Assembly: GCA_944321845.1 (NCBI GenBank)
Contig: CALUMT010000039.1
Location: forward strand, 1-64,000
Origin: an uncultured Butyricimonas sp.
Lineage (GTDB): Bacteria; Bacteroidota; Bacteroidia; Bacteroidales; Marinifilaceae
Direction of reading: 5' to 3'
Length of the DNA stretch: 64,000 nt
Below the pieces are notes generated by a model. That model worked only from the letters and a program-made list of their open reading frames with translations, searched no databases and was not told where the DNA came from. Positions 1 through 9,684 of the stretch are shown piece after piece. Positions within the stretch are counted from its first letter, which is position 1, and every line of letters begins with the position of its first letter. A program made the translations under genes and the position numbers.

Positions 1-301
1 GTGCCAGGTATTCCTCCACCGTCAGGTCCCCGTGAAGGGGAGGCTTCTGCGGCAAGAAACCGATTAACCGCTTCGCCCCGACGGGATCCTTCCTGGTGTC
101 AATTCCCTTGATGTAAACGTTCCCTTCCGTTGGCTTGATCACCCCGCAGATGACGTTCATCGTCGTCGATTTACCAGCGCCGTTTGAACCCAGCAAACCG
201 TAAATACCTCGCCGGGGTATCTCGAAACTGATGTCCCGCACCGCCCACTGGATGCTATAGCGATGCGACAAGTGCTCTACTTTTACAATTGAATCTCCCA
301 T
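1..301 (-). CDS. ABC transporter ATP-binding protein, 5' part only (cut by window edge)
   Basis: Only the first 100 codons are in the window; the gene starts with ATG at 301 and runs off the left edge. The Walker A motif GSNGAGKS is visible, followed by the Q-loop region GFLPQKPPL. This is a GldA/CcmA-type ATPase that would energise an inner-membrane permease. Over the visible part it is about 75% identical to the ATPase at 53899-54822, including the stretch IVKVEHLSHRYSIQW. It starts 37 nt after the stop of the PKD-like lipoprotein gene, so it is probably co-transcribed with that module, or begins a further ABC-FecR-SusCD module to the left. Its GC content (about 60% in the first line) is far above that of the adjacent lipoprotein genes. 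Confidence 0.93.
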   Translation of the reverse strand, partial: MGDSIVKVEHLSHRYSIQWAVRDISFEIPRRGIYGLLGSNGAGKSTTMNVICGVIKPTEGNVYIKGIDTRKDPVGAKRLIGFLPQKPPLHGDLTVEEYLA

Positions 302-338
302 AAATTTATTTTAATATATCTAAACCACATCAAGTCAT

Positions 339-1931
339 TTATTGTTGAGATGTTACCGTTAATATTTTACCAAATCCTTCATATTTTTTCATCTGACTTA
401 AATTAATATTTCCGATACCCGGATTTATAATCGGTAACGTATGCAAACTACCATTCTGTCCATCCCATACTCCTACTAATAATAAATGTTCATGAGTATC
501 TATTGGAACTTTATATCCAACTCCAGAAACATATGTCTGAGGATTCAATAAATACCATGCTTGCCGAAACATCGAGAAATGAGTAATCTCTCCCGAGGGG
601 ATCGTATAAAGCATATTAACTTGTGGTGCAACACCACCTAATACAATAGCATATATTTGGGTCCTTGTTGAAAAATACACAACATTACCATCCTCACTAA
701 CCGTAAAATATTCCGCATCTTTTATTGCAGCTCCTGGTATATCATACAAATATTTCGCTGTTTTATTAGCCCGGTCTATCACATAAATGTGAAACGTTTC
801 TTTTTCAATATTTTTCATAATCATATAAAAATCATCATTTACTCCTACCGCAGCATACAATGTTTTTAAACCAGGAACATTATTAGGATCAAATGGAGCA
901 TTCTCCTTAGATATAAGTAATTCTATATTTTTCTTTACATAAGGATAATTCATTTGACACAGGAAACGCCCTGCTTGTTTATCATACCAAACTCCCCATG
1001 GAATAGAAGTAGATGTTGTATGAGCAAAAGCCACAAATTCATCAACCTCAGAGGTTTTTAGTTCAGATCCATCTCCTTCCTGAATAGAATATCCCATAGG
1101 GATTTGAATATTAGGATAATCTCTTTTTTTGCCACGAGAAAATGGATACATTTTCCCTTCATTCAACCACACTACATTATTCCCAATTACAAACACCTGG
1201 TTAGGTTTTATATCTAACGTGTAATCATAAACGACATCATAATTCCTTCCAACTAATTGATAATCCACACCATCTATCAATGAATAGAAATCGTCTCCTA
1301 TACAATAAAATCGTTTTGATTTCGTTTGAGCATTATAAGAATGGCAAATCTGTTTAATTAATCCAGGATAGCATTCTCCATTCACGCTGCTGTATAAATT
1401 CTTTGAGATTTTATCTCCTTCACTCCAAGCTTCTGTAAATAACTTACCTTCTATTAAACTAAAATCTGTTGTCTCTCCATCATATGTTTCTGCAATTAAT
1501 ATTCCTTCATTATAAGCCGGACGTACTAAAATATTCCATAAAATATCTTTTCTCACCATAGTTTCATTATCCAAAACTTGATACCATAAGAAATAAGTAG
1601 TCTCATTTGATCTTAAAGGTATAATTGTATCCAAAACTTCATTTTCTCCAATACAAATATAATTTGAATAGTCAGGACGAGCTTCTTGTGTCGTTGTCGC
1701 TATTGTATTCAACATCCAACGAAAAGATAGCCTTGAATGCTCTCCATTACCTAATGATACCTTTGGATTTATTTGCAAACGACCATTCTGATAAACATTA
1801 TGTTGAACAGGAATTCCCGTTGTATCAATTACAATTTCTGCAATAGGATGATCTGGCAGCGAACTTTTGTCATCAAAACAACTAAGTTGCAACATCACAA
1901 ACAATAATAATACAATCTTATAATATTTCAT
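339..1931 (-). CDS. PKD-like family surface lipoprotein (module 1)
   Basis: A 530-residue lipoprotein starting at the ATG at 1931; a GTG two codons upstream is less likely. The signal peptide ends in a lipobox LQLSC, followed by F-D-D, an acidic pattern typical of surface-exported Bacteroidota lipoproteins. An Ig/PKD-like segment (roughly residues 30-140) precedes a long beta-rich region with repeated Y/W-G and IDRANKTAKYLYDIPG-type strands, suggestive of a propeller-like fold. It is the last gene of module 1 and has the same place as 9685-11346 in module 2. PKD-like lipoproteins of this kind commonly follow SusCD and DUF4843 genes; the ligand is unknown. The gene is AT-rich compared with the sigma and FecR genes of the same module. 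Confidence 0.8.
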   Translation of the reverse strand: MKYYKIVLLLFVMLQLSCFDDKSSLPDHPIAEIVIDTTGIPVQHNVYQNGRLQINPKVSLGNGEHSRLSFRWMLNTIATTTQEARPDYSNYICIGENEVLDTIIPLRSNETTYFLWYQVLDNETMVRKDILWNILVRPAYNEGILIAETYDGETTDFSLIEGKLFTEAWSEGDKISKNLYSSVNGECYPGLIKQICHSYNAQTKSKRFYCIGDDFYSLIDGVDYQLVGRNYDVVYDYTLDIKPNQVFVIGNNVVWLNEGKMYPFSRGKKRDYPNIQIPMGYSIQEGDGSELKTSEVDEFVAFAHTTSTSIPWGVWYDKQAGRFLCQMNYPYVKKNIELLISKENAPFDPNNVPGLKTLYAAVGVNDDFYMIMKNIEKETFHIYVIDRANKTAKYLYDIPGAAIKDAEYFTVSEDGNVVYFSTRTQIYAIVLGGVAPQVNMLYTIPSGEITHFSMFRQAWYLLNPQTYVSGVGYKVPIDTHEHLLLVGVWDGQNGSLHTLPIINPGIGNINLSQMKKYEGFGKILTVTSQQ

Positions 1932-1949
1932 ATTCACTATTTTTTTTAA

Positions 1950-2678
1950 TTAGTATATAGGAACTATTTCCTCTCCAGCATATTCTCCATCATCATGACG
2001 ATAAACATCATCATGTGTTTCATTATATTCTCGGATCCAGTCTCCAAACATTTTTCCATAAACCCATCCTTCTTCTTGAGTTAATTGATAACCAGTATTC
2101 GGGTCTGGATCATAATACCAGAATTCCAATAAACCCGTTGAAGCGATTATAGCACGATATACATTTGACGAATATTTCGAGGTAAAAAAGAAACGCATAG
2201 CTCGCCATGTTTCTGGCTGAACCAACTCTGTAGTCCAAGACACCGTTGTCGTTACATACTTTAACCATCCTCCTGGTTTAAAATATTCATTCCCTTTTAG
2301 GGCAATATGCAATACTAACGTTTTTTCTTCTATATTTAAAAAAGTTGGATTTATCACTTCAATAAGAAGATAACCACAAGTATCATTTGCTGGCACTATC
2401 GCAGAAAGAATCTTATAATATTCTGGTTTTGCAGTTGTTATCGAATCATTCAGAATCTCAACTTCAAATTCCCGGTCTTTATTTTCAGGATTACCTGCCA
2501 ATAATAATTTTATCTGGATTGTATCTTTTTCTGCAGCCATATTTGTCATAAAAGAAAGCCCTTGCTGCGATTTCATAAAATGAATGGCATTCCCCCCTTC
2601 ATAATACATAATATCACTTTTACTACATCCACCTATAATCAAGAATACGAATAATATATGTTTATATAATCCTTTCAT
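1950..2678 (-). CDS. DUF4843-type lipoprotein (module 1)
   Basis: A 242-residue lipoprotein. The start at 2678 is chosen because a typical signal peptide follows (MKGLYKHILFVFLIIGGC), while the longer reading frame would overlap the susD gene by about 90 nt. The lipobox Cys is residue 18, followed by SKSD. The predicted body has several short beta strands and ends in an acidic C-terminus (GEYAGEEIVPIY). In its family these proteins lie directly after SusD and are thought to be accessory surface lipoproteins of the uptake complex. The gene lies between susD (stop 2695) and the PKD-like gene (start 1931), with gaps under 20 nt. Confidence 0.75.
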   Translation of the reverse strand: MKGLYKHILFVFLIIGGCSKSDIMYYEGGNAIHFMKSQQGLSFMTNMAAEKDTIQIKLLLAGNPENKDREFEVEILNDSITTAKPEYYKILSAIVPANDTCGYLLIEVINPTFLNIEEKTLVLHIALKGNEYFKPGGWLKYVTTTVSWTTELVQPETWRAMRFFFTSKYSSNVYRAIIASTGLLEFWYYDPDPNTGYQLTQEEGWVYGKMFGDWIREYNETHDDVYRHDDGEYAGEEIVPIY

Positions 2679-2694
2679 AATATACCAATATTTA

Positions 2695-4233
2695 TTAAAA
2701 TTGAATTCTATTCCCTGAAAGTACTTCTTCATCGGGATAAGGTAACACATACTCAGCATCTCCCATTCCTTTAGCATAACCAACAATATCTTTTACTCCC
2801 CAACGCTTATAGAAATAAAATAACTGACCCAAACTAACAAATTCTTTTCTATACTCTTTTAATATCTCCTCCCTTACTTCATCATAATTCAACGTTTCCT
2901 CTAAATTATTTGTTATTCCTCGAGCTTGTCTAACAGTATTTAAATAATTGATTGCATCTGTCAATTTTCCTTGTTCCATACATACCTCAGCACAGATATA
3001 AAACATTTCAGGAGTACTTATTAACGGTATAATTTGTCCATAAGTACTTTCTCCTCCACATTGGTCTAATTTCAATGTTGCATAATTATTTAGTCCACTA
3101 CCTTGCGGCTCCAACAAGTATGAATATCTATAATCACTAACCCCAACGTCATTCCCACTACCAACCTCAAAAATTTTCCATGCAACCTCCTCCGTTAAAA
3201 ACACACGTTGATAAGTAGCATTAGGATTAGATGCATCCAACCAATCGCCGATAATATCATTTAAATTTACAATAAATAAATGCCATATATGTTCTTGAGA
3301 GAATGTTCTATCACGATATAATTTATTCGAATTTGTCACACGAGAACGCGAAACCCAATCCCAACAATCTTGTCCATCATCATTTTCTGTTTGAAACCAT
3401 TCTTGGGCAATTTCAAAAGCCTTTTGATAACCTTCATCTGTCCCTTCCCACATATAAACTCTAGCTAAAAGAGCTTTAGCTACATAATAATCAATTCGAG
3501 GACATGTTTCATAATCAAAATAACTAAAAAAAGATAAATCGTCACCATTAGGACCATTATCAAAAAAATCATCATCTCCTGTTATTCTATAGCAATTCTC
3601 TCCATTTTCTCCATATAACAAATTTATTGCCTCTAATAAATCATTCTTTAACAAAGTGAAAGTTTCCTCATAAGATAATTGTGGCGTTATTTCTTTTGAA
3701 TATTTTGTAACGTACGGAATTGCTTTCTTTGTGGAAACATCCCTATTTCGTAAATTTCCATAACCAAAAAGCCTCATCAAGTCAAAATGAAAATAAGCAC
3801 GCAATGTTAATGCTTCACCTTTAACCAATTGATAATTTATCGGGTCTAATTTTGACCTATTTTCTTCTAGCTTCTCTAAAATATTATTACAATTAGCTAT
3901 CAAATTATATAATCCATTCCAAGCTCCAGTCACATAAGGATACACTCTCGCATTCTTATAATCATGACTATGCAGATATGTATCATTAGAACCTGAAATA
4001 AGACAATAATAATGAGACAGATAATCCAACATATGCCATGTTAAATGCATCCCATATAAATCAGTCGATGCCATTCCAATATATACCCCTGTTAATGCAG
4101 CATGAAAGCCTTCATCTGTAGAAAACATATCATCTTGACTGATCTCAGTCTGCGAATCGACTTTTAACCAATCCTCACATGAAGATATAAATATAGAAAT
4201 CGGTATTAAGAAGCATAATAATTTCGTTTTCAT
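2695..4233 (-). CDS. RagB/SusD family nutrient-binding outer membrane lipoprotein (module 1)
   Basis: A 512-residue SusD-like lipoprotein. The signal peptide MKTKLLCFLIPISIFISSC ends in a lipobox at Cys19, then E-D-W-L, the usual SusD opening, with the conserved W-L-x-V-D-x-x-T-E. TPR-like helices follow (for example the segment around ALTLRAYFHFDLMRLFGYG) and the C-terminal SusD domain has RQARGITNN and the closing LPYPDEEVLSGN motif. It acts as the lid that captures substrate over the SusC barrel. The start at 4233 is set by the signal peptide. The gene start lies 11 nt beyond the susC stop (4244), so translation is probably coupled. Confidence 0.93.
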   Translation of the reverse strand: MKTKLLCFLIPISIFISSCEDWLKVDSQTEISQDDMFSTDEGFHAALTGVYIGMASTDLYGMHLTWHMLDYLSHYYCLISGSNDTYLHSHDYKNARVYPYVTGAWNGLYNLIANCNNILEKLEENRSKLDPINYQLVKGEALTLRAYFHFDLMRLFGYGNLRNRDVSTKKAIPYVTKYSKEITPQLSYEETFTLLKNDLLEAINLLYGENGENCYRITGDDDFFDNGPNGDDLSFFSYFDYETCPRIDYYVAKALLARVYMWEGTDEGYQKAFEIAQEWFQTENDDGQDCWDWVSRSRVTNSNKLYRDRTFSQEHIWHLFIVNLNDIIGDWLDASNPNATYQRVFLTEEVAWKIFEVGSGNDVGVSDYRYSYLLEPQGSGLNNYATLKLDQCGGESTYGQIIPLISTPEMFYICAEVCMEQGKLTDAINYLNTVRQARGITNNLEETLNYDEVREEILKEYRKEFVSLGQLFYFYKRWGVKDIVGYAKGMGDAEYVLPYPDEEVLSGNRIQF

Positions 4234-4243
4234 AACATTACTA

Positions 4244-7200
4244 TTAAAAAGTTGCACTCAAAGAAAGACTTAACGTTCTAGCAAAAGGATAAGATGTTCC
4301 TCTTTCTATCTGAATAGAAGACCACTTATAAACATCATTCATATTCGCCTGGAAACGCAAACGTTCTAAACCCAATCGTTTTATCCATAAACGAGGTAAA
4401 TCATAATAAAGCGTCAAACTCGATAGATTTAACTCATTATCTTTTTGAACAAATCGAGTTGTAGCTCTTGTATAATCTGACTCTTGCATATTCCCCATAA
4501 TATAATCATCACCTAAATCCTTTATTCTTCTAAATTGAGATTGATCCCCTCTTTTTTGCCATCTCCCTGATAAAACTCGCCTATCTACATTGAAATTAAT
4601 ATTTGCATTTTCGACTTTATCAACTAAAGTTTGATTATAAAGTTCTCCTCCGCCATGAAATGTAAATACCACACTAAGTCCAATACCTTTATATTCTCCA
4701 TTTAACCCAAAATTTCCCACATATTTAGGATCTGCTACTCCTGCAGCTATCATATCTTCTGCCTTCCATTGTTTTGTCAACTGCCCATCTTTATTTATAT
4801 AAATCTCATAACCATCAGAGGGATCTATGCCAAGAGAAGGTACAGCCCAAATCGTATTCATATGCATACCATCATAATACATTAAAACCGGAGTTACTTG
4901 ATCATCTAATGAAGCCTGACTCATCTGTTGTTCATTAAATGTTCTCATTGCATCTGATAACTTTTTTAGCTTATTCTCATTTACAGCAATATTCCCATTT
5001 ATATTAAGAAACATATCCTTACGAGTAATTAGATTCAATCCTAACGCAATCTCAAATCCCCGATTCTGAACCAATCCTAAATTCTCACTGACAGAAGTAA
5101 AACCCGTTGAAGCAGGTATTGTGATTTGAGATACAAGATTTTCGGTATTCGAAATGTACCAATCAAATGTTAATGATAAATTTCGGATTTTCATATCAAC
5201 ACCAACATTATAATCTTTTTTCAATTCCCATTGAAGTTCAGGATTCTCCATATTCGTCAGACAAGCTCCAAACCAATAATAATTATAATTAGTTTCCATA
5301 TAATATTTATAATTGGCAACTGCTTTATTATTTTGAAAATTCTGATTCCCAGTATACCCCATAGATCCTCTAATTTTCAATAAATTAATGAATCCCAATT
5401 CTCTAAAAATTCTCTCATTATGCAAATTCCAACCTATTCCAAAACTCCAGAATGTAGCCCAAGGATTATCTGTACCAAAAACAGAAGCTGCACTTCCTCG
5501 CAATGTTCCATCAAATAAAAAACGGTCATCATATGTATAGGAAAAAACACCTAAGATTCCAACATTTCGTGTTATAGAACTAGCACCAGATGGTTTACCA
5601 CTCTCTTTATACATCATTCCAAAAATATACTCATCCATAGACTCCGTTTTATAGCCTTGAGCTTCATTAATTATCTCCATATATTCATTCTCAGAAATAT
5701 TCCAACCCACATTCGCAAAAAGAGTATGCTTACCCAAAGTCTTCATATAATTTAAGTACACATCTCCAGATAGTGTATTACTCTTTCCTGTATTCAACGT
5801 ATAAGCTCCTCGTTTATAATAAACATCACGAGCATAATTTGATTGACTTGTATGATTATAAGGATAATACTCATCGGCATCACTCCTCTTGGTTGTGACA
5901 CTAAAACGTCCCGTTGCTTTCAATCCTTCTAAAATAGTCCATTCAATATAAAAGTTATTTGTAAAACTTAGATAAGACGTTTGATCCCTCGTATTTGTTG
6001 ATGCATTATATAATGGAGATTTTTCTGTGTACATACCTCTTTCATAATATTCATTCGGATTTCCATCTTCATCATAAGCAGGTGAATATGGATTAGCTTT
6101 TGTATATTCACTAAACAACCCATAAGGAGAGTTTTGTGTTTTATTTCTTGTTAATGTTGCAATATCTCTAAACAAGAAATTTGACCTCCGATATGAGATT
6201 TGTACGGTCCCTGCAAGTGTATTACGCCAAGAGCCTTTCATAACACCTATTACATCATTATACGACACGCTTAAAAGTGTTCTCATTTCCTTATTCCCCA
6301 TCTCAAAAGACAAATTATGTTTTTGACCGATCCCCACCTGAAGAGGCTTCGATAACCAATATTCATCTAGACCATCTTTAACACGTTTCAAATACTCATA
6401 ATATTTACTCATCCCCTTATATGTATTTGGATACATACTTCCTTCCAACAGTTCTACACGTAATTTTTCCTCTGCATTACACAAGTTATAGCTTGTCAAA
6501 TCAGGCATCTCGATATCTAAATTCCCATTATAAACAATTTGAATTCCATCAATACCAACCCCTACAGTTTCAATAACAACAACCCCATTAGCTGCCTTAG
6601 AACCATAAATTGCTTTTGATGCCGCATCTTTTAGTATTGTTATACTCTCGACCCTATTCATATCCAAATCAAAAATAGTTTCAACAGATGTTTCAAATCC
6701 ATCTAGAATAAATAGAGGTTGATTTGGTTGAGATTGATAATTCCCTTTTAAATTTACATCAGAAGTTTCTCCCGGAAATGAAGAGGTCCCTCGTAATCTC
6801 ATATCTGGAAGAGTATTTGGATCCGACCCCATTAATCTATTATCTAAAATTCTTAATGAAGGATCCAAATTCTTTAAACTTTGAAATATATTCGTATTTC
6901 CGACTCTTTTTAATTCATCTTTACGAAACGTTTTTGCTGCACCTGTAAAACTTTCAGATTTTCTTGTAAATATTCCAGTTACCACCACATCCTCCAAATT
7001 TTCCACAGACTCCTCAAGAATTACCTCTAAGTTCTTTTTTCCTATTAATATATCCTCATCTTTTAATTCATTCAACTTCACTTCTTTGCTCTCCATTCCG
7101 ACAAAACTGAATACTAGTACTACATTTTTATTTGGGATTTCTAATTTAAAAGAACCGTCCGTAGAAGTTGATACCCCCAAAGTCGTTCCTTTAACCAAAA

Positions 7201-7657
7201 CTGTCACTCCAGGAAGAGGATGCTTCTTCATATCGACCACTTTCCCCCGAATCGTAATCGATTGCACTAGTGTTTCTTTTGATTTTTCGTCCCTTTTCTT
7301 TATCACCACAGAACGATCCACAATTTCATAGGAATATCCCAAAGGTAATAGCAATTTATCCAGAATCTGCTTCAAGGAGGCCTGCTTCATCTCCAACCGA
7401 TCTACCTTTATCCCAGCAACAACTTCTTTCTGGTAAATAAAATCATAACCGCACTGCTTCTTCAACGAGGTTAATACCGTTTCCAGCGACTCATTCTCGA
7501 AAGAAACATCAAACTTCTTCTCTTTCTCTTGTGCCATCAACGACAGACTCGTGAAACACATCAATACACACAAGAACACATACCGAGCCCTTGTTAAAAA
7601 AACTTGCTTTTTCTCTCGTTCCGGGGAACAAGTGTCATCACATGGTTTTTTTTTCAT
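4244..7657 (-). CDS. SusC/RagA family TonB-dependent transporter with STN domain (module 1)
   Basis: A 1137-residue TonB-dependent outer-membrane transporter. The order is: an unusually long N-terminus with the signal segment, an STN signalling domain (about residues 50-125, FDVSFENESLETVL), a CarboxypepD-like domain (GKVVDMKKHPLPGVTVLVKG), the plug with the usual ILKDAASKAIYGSKAANGV, and a 22-strand barrel ending in aromatic residues. The STN domain indicates signalling to FecR. ATG 7657 is preferred to an upstream ATG at 7699, which lies inside the hairpin-bearing leader. It pairs with the SusD encoded 11 nt downstream. The gene is AT-rich with long A/T-ending codon runs. Confidence 0.95.
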   Translation of the reverse strand: MKKKPCDDTCSPEREKKQVFLTRARYVFLCVLMCFTSLSLMAQEKEKKFDVSFENESLETVLTSLKKQCGYDFIYQKEVVAGIKVDRLEMKQASLKQILDKLLLPLGYSYEIVDRSVVIKKRDEKSKETLVQSITIRGKVVDMKKHPLPGVTVLVKGTTLGVSTSTDGSFKLEIPNKNVVLVFSFVGMESKEVKLNELKDEDILIGKKNLEVILEESVENLEDVVVTGIFTRKSESFTGAAKTFRKDELKRVGNTNIFQSLKNLDPSLRILDNRLMGSDPNTLPDMRLRGTSSFPGETSDVNLKGNYQSQPNQPLFILDGFETSVETIFDLDMNRVESITILKDAASKAIYGSKAANGVVVIETVGVGIDGIQIVYNGNLDIEMPDLTSYNLCNAEEKLRVELLEGSMYPNTYKGMSKYYEYLKRVKDGLDEYWLSKPLQVGIGQKHNLSFEMGNKEMRTLLSVSYNDVIGVMKGSWRNTLAGTVQISYRRSNFLFRDIATLTRNKTQNSPYGLFSEYTKANPYSPAYDEDGNPNEYYERGMYTEKSPLYNASTNTRDQTSYLSFTNNFYIEWTILEGLKATGRFSVTTKRSDADEYYPYNHTSQSNYARDVYYKRGAYTLNTGKSNTLSGDVYLNYMKTLGKHTLFANVGWNISENEYMEIINEAQGYKTESMDEYIFGMMYKESGKPSGASSITRNVGILGVFSYTYDDRFLFDGTLRGSAASVFGTDNPWATFWSFGIGWNLHNERIFRELGFINLLKIRGSMGYTGNQNFQNNKAVANYKYYMETNYNYYWFGACLTNMENPELQWELKKDYNVGVDMKIRNLSLTFDWYISNTENLVSQITIPASTGFTSVSENLGLVQNRGFEIALGLNLITRKDMFLNINGNIAVNENKLKKLSDAMRTFNEQQMSQASLDDQVTPVLMYYDGMHMNTIWAVPSLGIDPSDGYEIYINKDGQLTKQWKAEDMIAAGVADPKYVGNFGLNGEYKGIGLSVVFTFHGGGELYNQTLVDKVENANINFNVDRRVLSGRWQKRGDQSQFRRIKDLGDDYIMGNMQESDYTRATTRFVQKDNELNLSSLTLYYDLPRLWIKRLGLERLRFQANMNDVYKWSSIQIERGTSYPFARTLSLSLSATF

Positions 7658-7684
7658 ACATTTGTAATTAAGAATTAGACATAT

Positions 7685-7735
7685 ACATCTGACCTTCAAC
7701 AGATGTTTTCAACCGGGGGAATCGCCAAATTCCCC
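7685..7735 (-). promoter_or_regulatory. Two stem-loops between fecR and susC (module 1)
   Basis: Directly after the fecR stop (7739-7741) there are two perfect inverted repeats. One is GGGGAAT/ATTCCCC (7716-7722 and 7729-7735), the other ACATCTG/CAGATGT (7685-7691 and 7700-7706). They lie just before susC. They may work as an attenuator or RNA-processing site that sets different amounts of regulator and transporter. The same arrangement is seen in module 2. The role is inferred. Confidence 0.5.
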
Positions 7736-7738
7736 TTT

Positions 7739-8911
7739 TTAGTTCGAACGTCTGACCTGTACCGTTTTACCTTGTATATCAAACCGAATATCTCCGGTTT
7801 TCTCCAATAACCGCAACACAAACTCAAATGAATCATATCGATTGACTTTCCCTTTAAACACAATCTCTTTCAGTTCCGGATTTTGATAGAAAACTGTAAA
7901 ATCATACCACCGACTCATTTGATCCATGATCTCCTCTAACGTATGCTCTTCCAGCACAAACATTCCATAGCGCCATGCCGCCATATTCGTCGTATCAACC
8001 AAACGGGTATGTAAATCACCTTTTCTCAACATAGCCTGCATTCTCGGCAGAAGCACCTCCCGTTTACCAGAGGCTTCCACGGCCACCTTACCTTGTAGCA
8101 ACGTCGTATAGGTAAAATCACTCGCTGGATATGCCTCTACATTAAATTTCGTTCCAAGAACCTCCACGACCTGCCCCCGGGTCATAACCCGAAACGGGCG
8201 ACGGGAATCTTTTGCTACTTCAAAATATCCTTCCCCCTCGAGTTCCACTTCCCGGCAACTATCCGAGAAAACAACCGGATAACGCAAACGAGACTCGGCA
8301 TTTAACCAAACCCGACTACCATCCGATAATGTCAAATCATACTCGGCTCCCCGCGGCACGCATAACACGTTATATACCGGCTCTCGGGCTATCAATGTAT
8401 CCGGTAAAGCATAAGACAATGACAGTTGCTCACTCTTTTTCACGGCAACACCAGCCTCCAGAAAGGACATAGGCACACTGTCCAATACCACGGAGGAACC
8501 ATCCTCCAGTTCCAACACGGGGAATTGCCCGTTAATTTTCGCGATAACCGACTTACCCGGAGCAAGACGATCTTCCTGTCCTTGGAAATAAACAAAAATT
8601 CCCACGAGCAAGGAAGCGACAGCAGCCACGATACCCCACGACCTCAAGCGAAGAACCTTTTTCTTTCTCTCCTGTCGGGCGACTTGACTTTCCATCTGAA
8701 GAAGAGCACCCCGGTAATTCACCTCCCGAAACAAGCGATATTCCCGCTCCAGGAATTCACCTCGCTCCCACCTCTCGTACAATTTCCCGTTCGCAGGCGA
8801 AGCTTCCCGCCACTTTGTCAATTCATCACGCTCTTCCCCCGTAAGCATTCCCAGGCGCAACTTAATCAACAACTCCGCGATTCTATGTAAAGATTCCTCT
8901 CTTTTTGTCAT
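7739..8911 (-). CDS. FecR family anti-sigma factor (module 1)
   Basis: A 390-residue inner-membrane regulator. A cytoplasmic helical segment (residues 1-90) binds the sigma factor, one transmembrane helix lies near residues 92-109 (WGIVAAVASLLVGIFVYF), then come the periplasmic FecR domain (GAEYDLTLSDGSRVWLNAES, LEGEGYFEVAKD, VLGTKFNVEAY) and the C-terminal DUF4974/STN-like domain (WRYGMFVLEEHTLEEIMDQM). It receives the signal from the SusC STN domain across the periplasm. It lies 87 nt downstream of the sigma gene and upstream of susC. GC content is much higher (about 55%) than in the susC-susD part of the module. Confidence 0.94.
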   Translation of the reverse strand: MTKREESLHRIAELLIKLRLGMLTGEERDELTKWREASPANGKLYERWERGEFLEREYRLFREVNYRGALLQMESQVARQERKKKVLRLRSWGIVAAVASLLVGIFVYFQGQEDRLAPGKSVIAKINGQFPVLELEDGSSVVLDSVPMSFLEAGVAVKKSEQLSLSYALPDTLIAREPVYNVLCVPRGAEYDLTLSDGSRVWLNAESRLRYPVVFSDSCREVELEGEGYFEVAKDSRRPFRVMTRGQVVEVLGTKFNVEAYPASDFTYTTLLQGKVAVEASGKREVLLPRMQAMLRKGDLHTRLVDTTNMAAWRYGMFVLEEHTLEEIMDQMSRWYDFTVFYQNPELKEIVFKGKVNRYDSFEFVLRLLEKTGDIRFDIQGKTVQVRRSN

Positions 8912-8998
8912 AGCGTTATCTTTTAATCACCCCTATAACGCAATCCGGTTAAAAAGGGGTAATCAAAAATCAAACTTTTTTCAAAAAAATTTATCCGA

Positions 8999-9553
8999 TT
9001 AATGTATTCCGCTCAGTAACAACAAAAGTAAGGTCTCCCCCAATCGTTCCCGCAATAGGACCAAAGCACTTGCTTTATACTTTTTCACGGAGCTGTCGGA
9101 CAAGCCCAGTTTCTCCGCTATTTCCACGTTTTTCAATCCCTCGATGAAACTCATCTCAAACACAAGGCGCTGTTTCTCCGGCAATTCTTCGATAGCCTGA
9201 TACAGTAACGTCTGTGCTTCCTGATCGATCACGGAATTTCGAAAATTCTCCCCCGAATCCAGCTCCTGCCACGACATGTAATTCCTCCTCGCCACATTCT
9301 TTCGATGAATACTGGTAATTCTATTCTTAATCGTCGTGTAAAGAAAAGACTTAAACATATAAACATCCCCGAAATGTTCCCGGCGTCCCCAGGCTTCCAA
9401 TACGGCATCCTGCACACAATCCTCCGCCAAGAAATCACTCTCCTCTCCCAAGTACCTCATGGCATATAAGATCAGACCAGGGTACACGCGGCGATAAAAC
9501 GAATCCAACCGCCCGGCTCTAAAATCCATCCATATGTCATGTCCCCAGTCCAT
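8999..9553 (-). CDS. ECF-type RNA polymerase sigma-70 factor (module 1)
   Basis: A 184-residue sigma factor with region 2 (FLAEDCVQDAVLEAWGRR) and region 4 (ELPEKQRLVFEMSFIEGLKNVEIAEKLGLSDSS: helix-turn-helix near residues 145-170). ATG 9553 is chosen because the longer frame would begin with a TTG inside the -7 promoter box at 9572-9579. It should recognise promoters of the SusCD module and be held inactive by the FecR encoded downstream. Confidence 0.93.
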   Translation of the reverse strand: MDWGHDIWMDFRAGRLDSFYRRVYPGLILYAMRYLGEESDFLAEDCVQDAVLEAWGRREHFGDVYMFKSFLYTTIKNRITSIHRKNVARRNYMSWQELDSGENFRNSVIDQEAQTLLYQAIEELPEKQRLVFEMSFIEGLKNVEIAEKLGLSDSSVKKYKASALVLLRERLGETLLLLLLSGIH

Positions 9554-9571
9554 AATGATACTAAATCTCCA

Positions 9572-9579
9572 CAAAAATA
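9572..9579 (-). promoter_or_regulatory. -7 promoter box TATTTTTG of the module 1 sigma gene
   Basis: The sequence TATTTTTG on the minus strand fits the Bacteroidota -7 element TAnnTTTG and lies 18 nt before the ATG at 9553. I did not find a convincing -33 TTTG. Confidence 0.5.
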
Positions 9580-9618
9580 ATATTTAGCTTAAAAAGGAAA
9601 ACATCATTAACACAAAAA

Positions 9619-9642
9619 AGATGAAGTCTTCTGACTTCATCT
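9619..9642 (-). terminator. Rho-independent terminator at the end of module 2
   Basis: A perfect 10-bp inverted repeat AGATGAAGTC/GACTTCATCT with a 4-nt loop is followed on the minus strand by a T-run (TTTTTTG). It lies 43 nt after the stop of the PKD-like gene at 9685 and just upstream of the module 1 sigma promoter, so it separates the two modules. Confidence 0.85.
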
Positions 9643-9684
9643 CTTTCTATGGTCGTAATCTTTTCTTTCCTCTAATTATCACTC

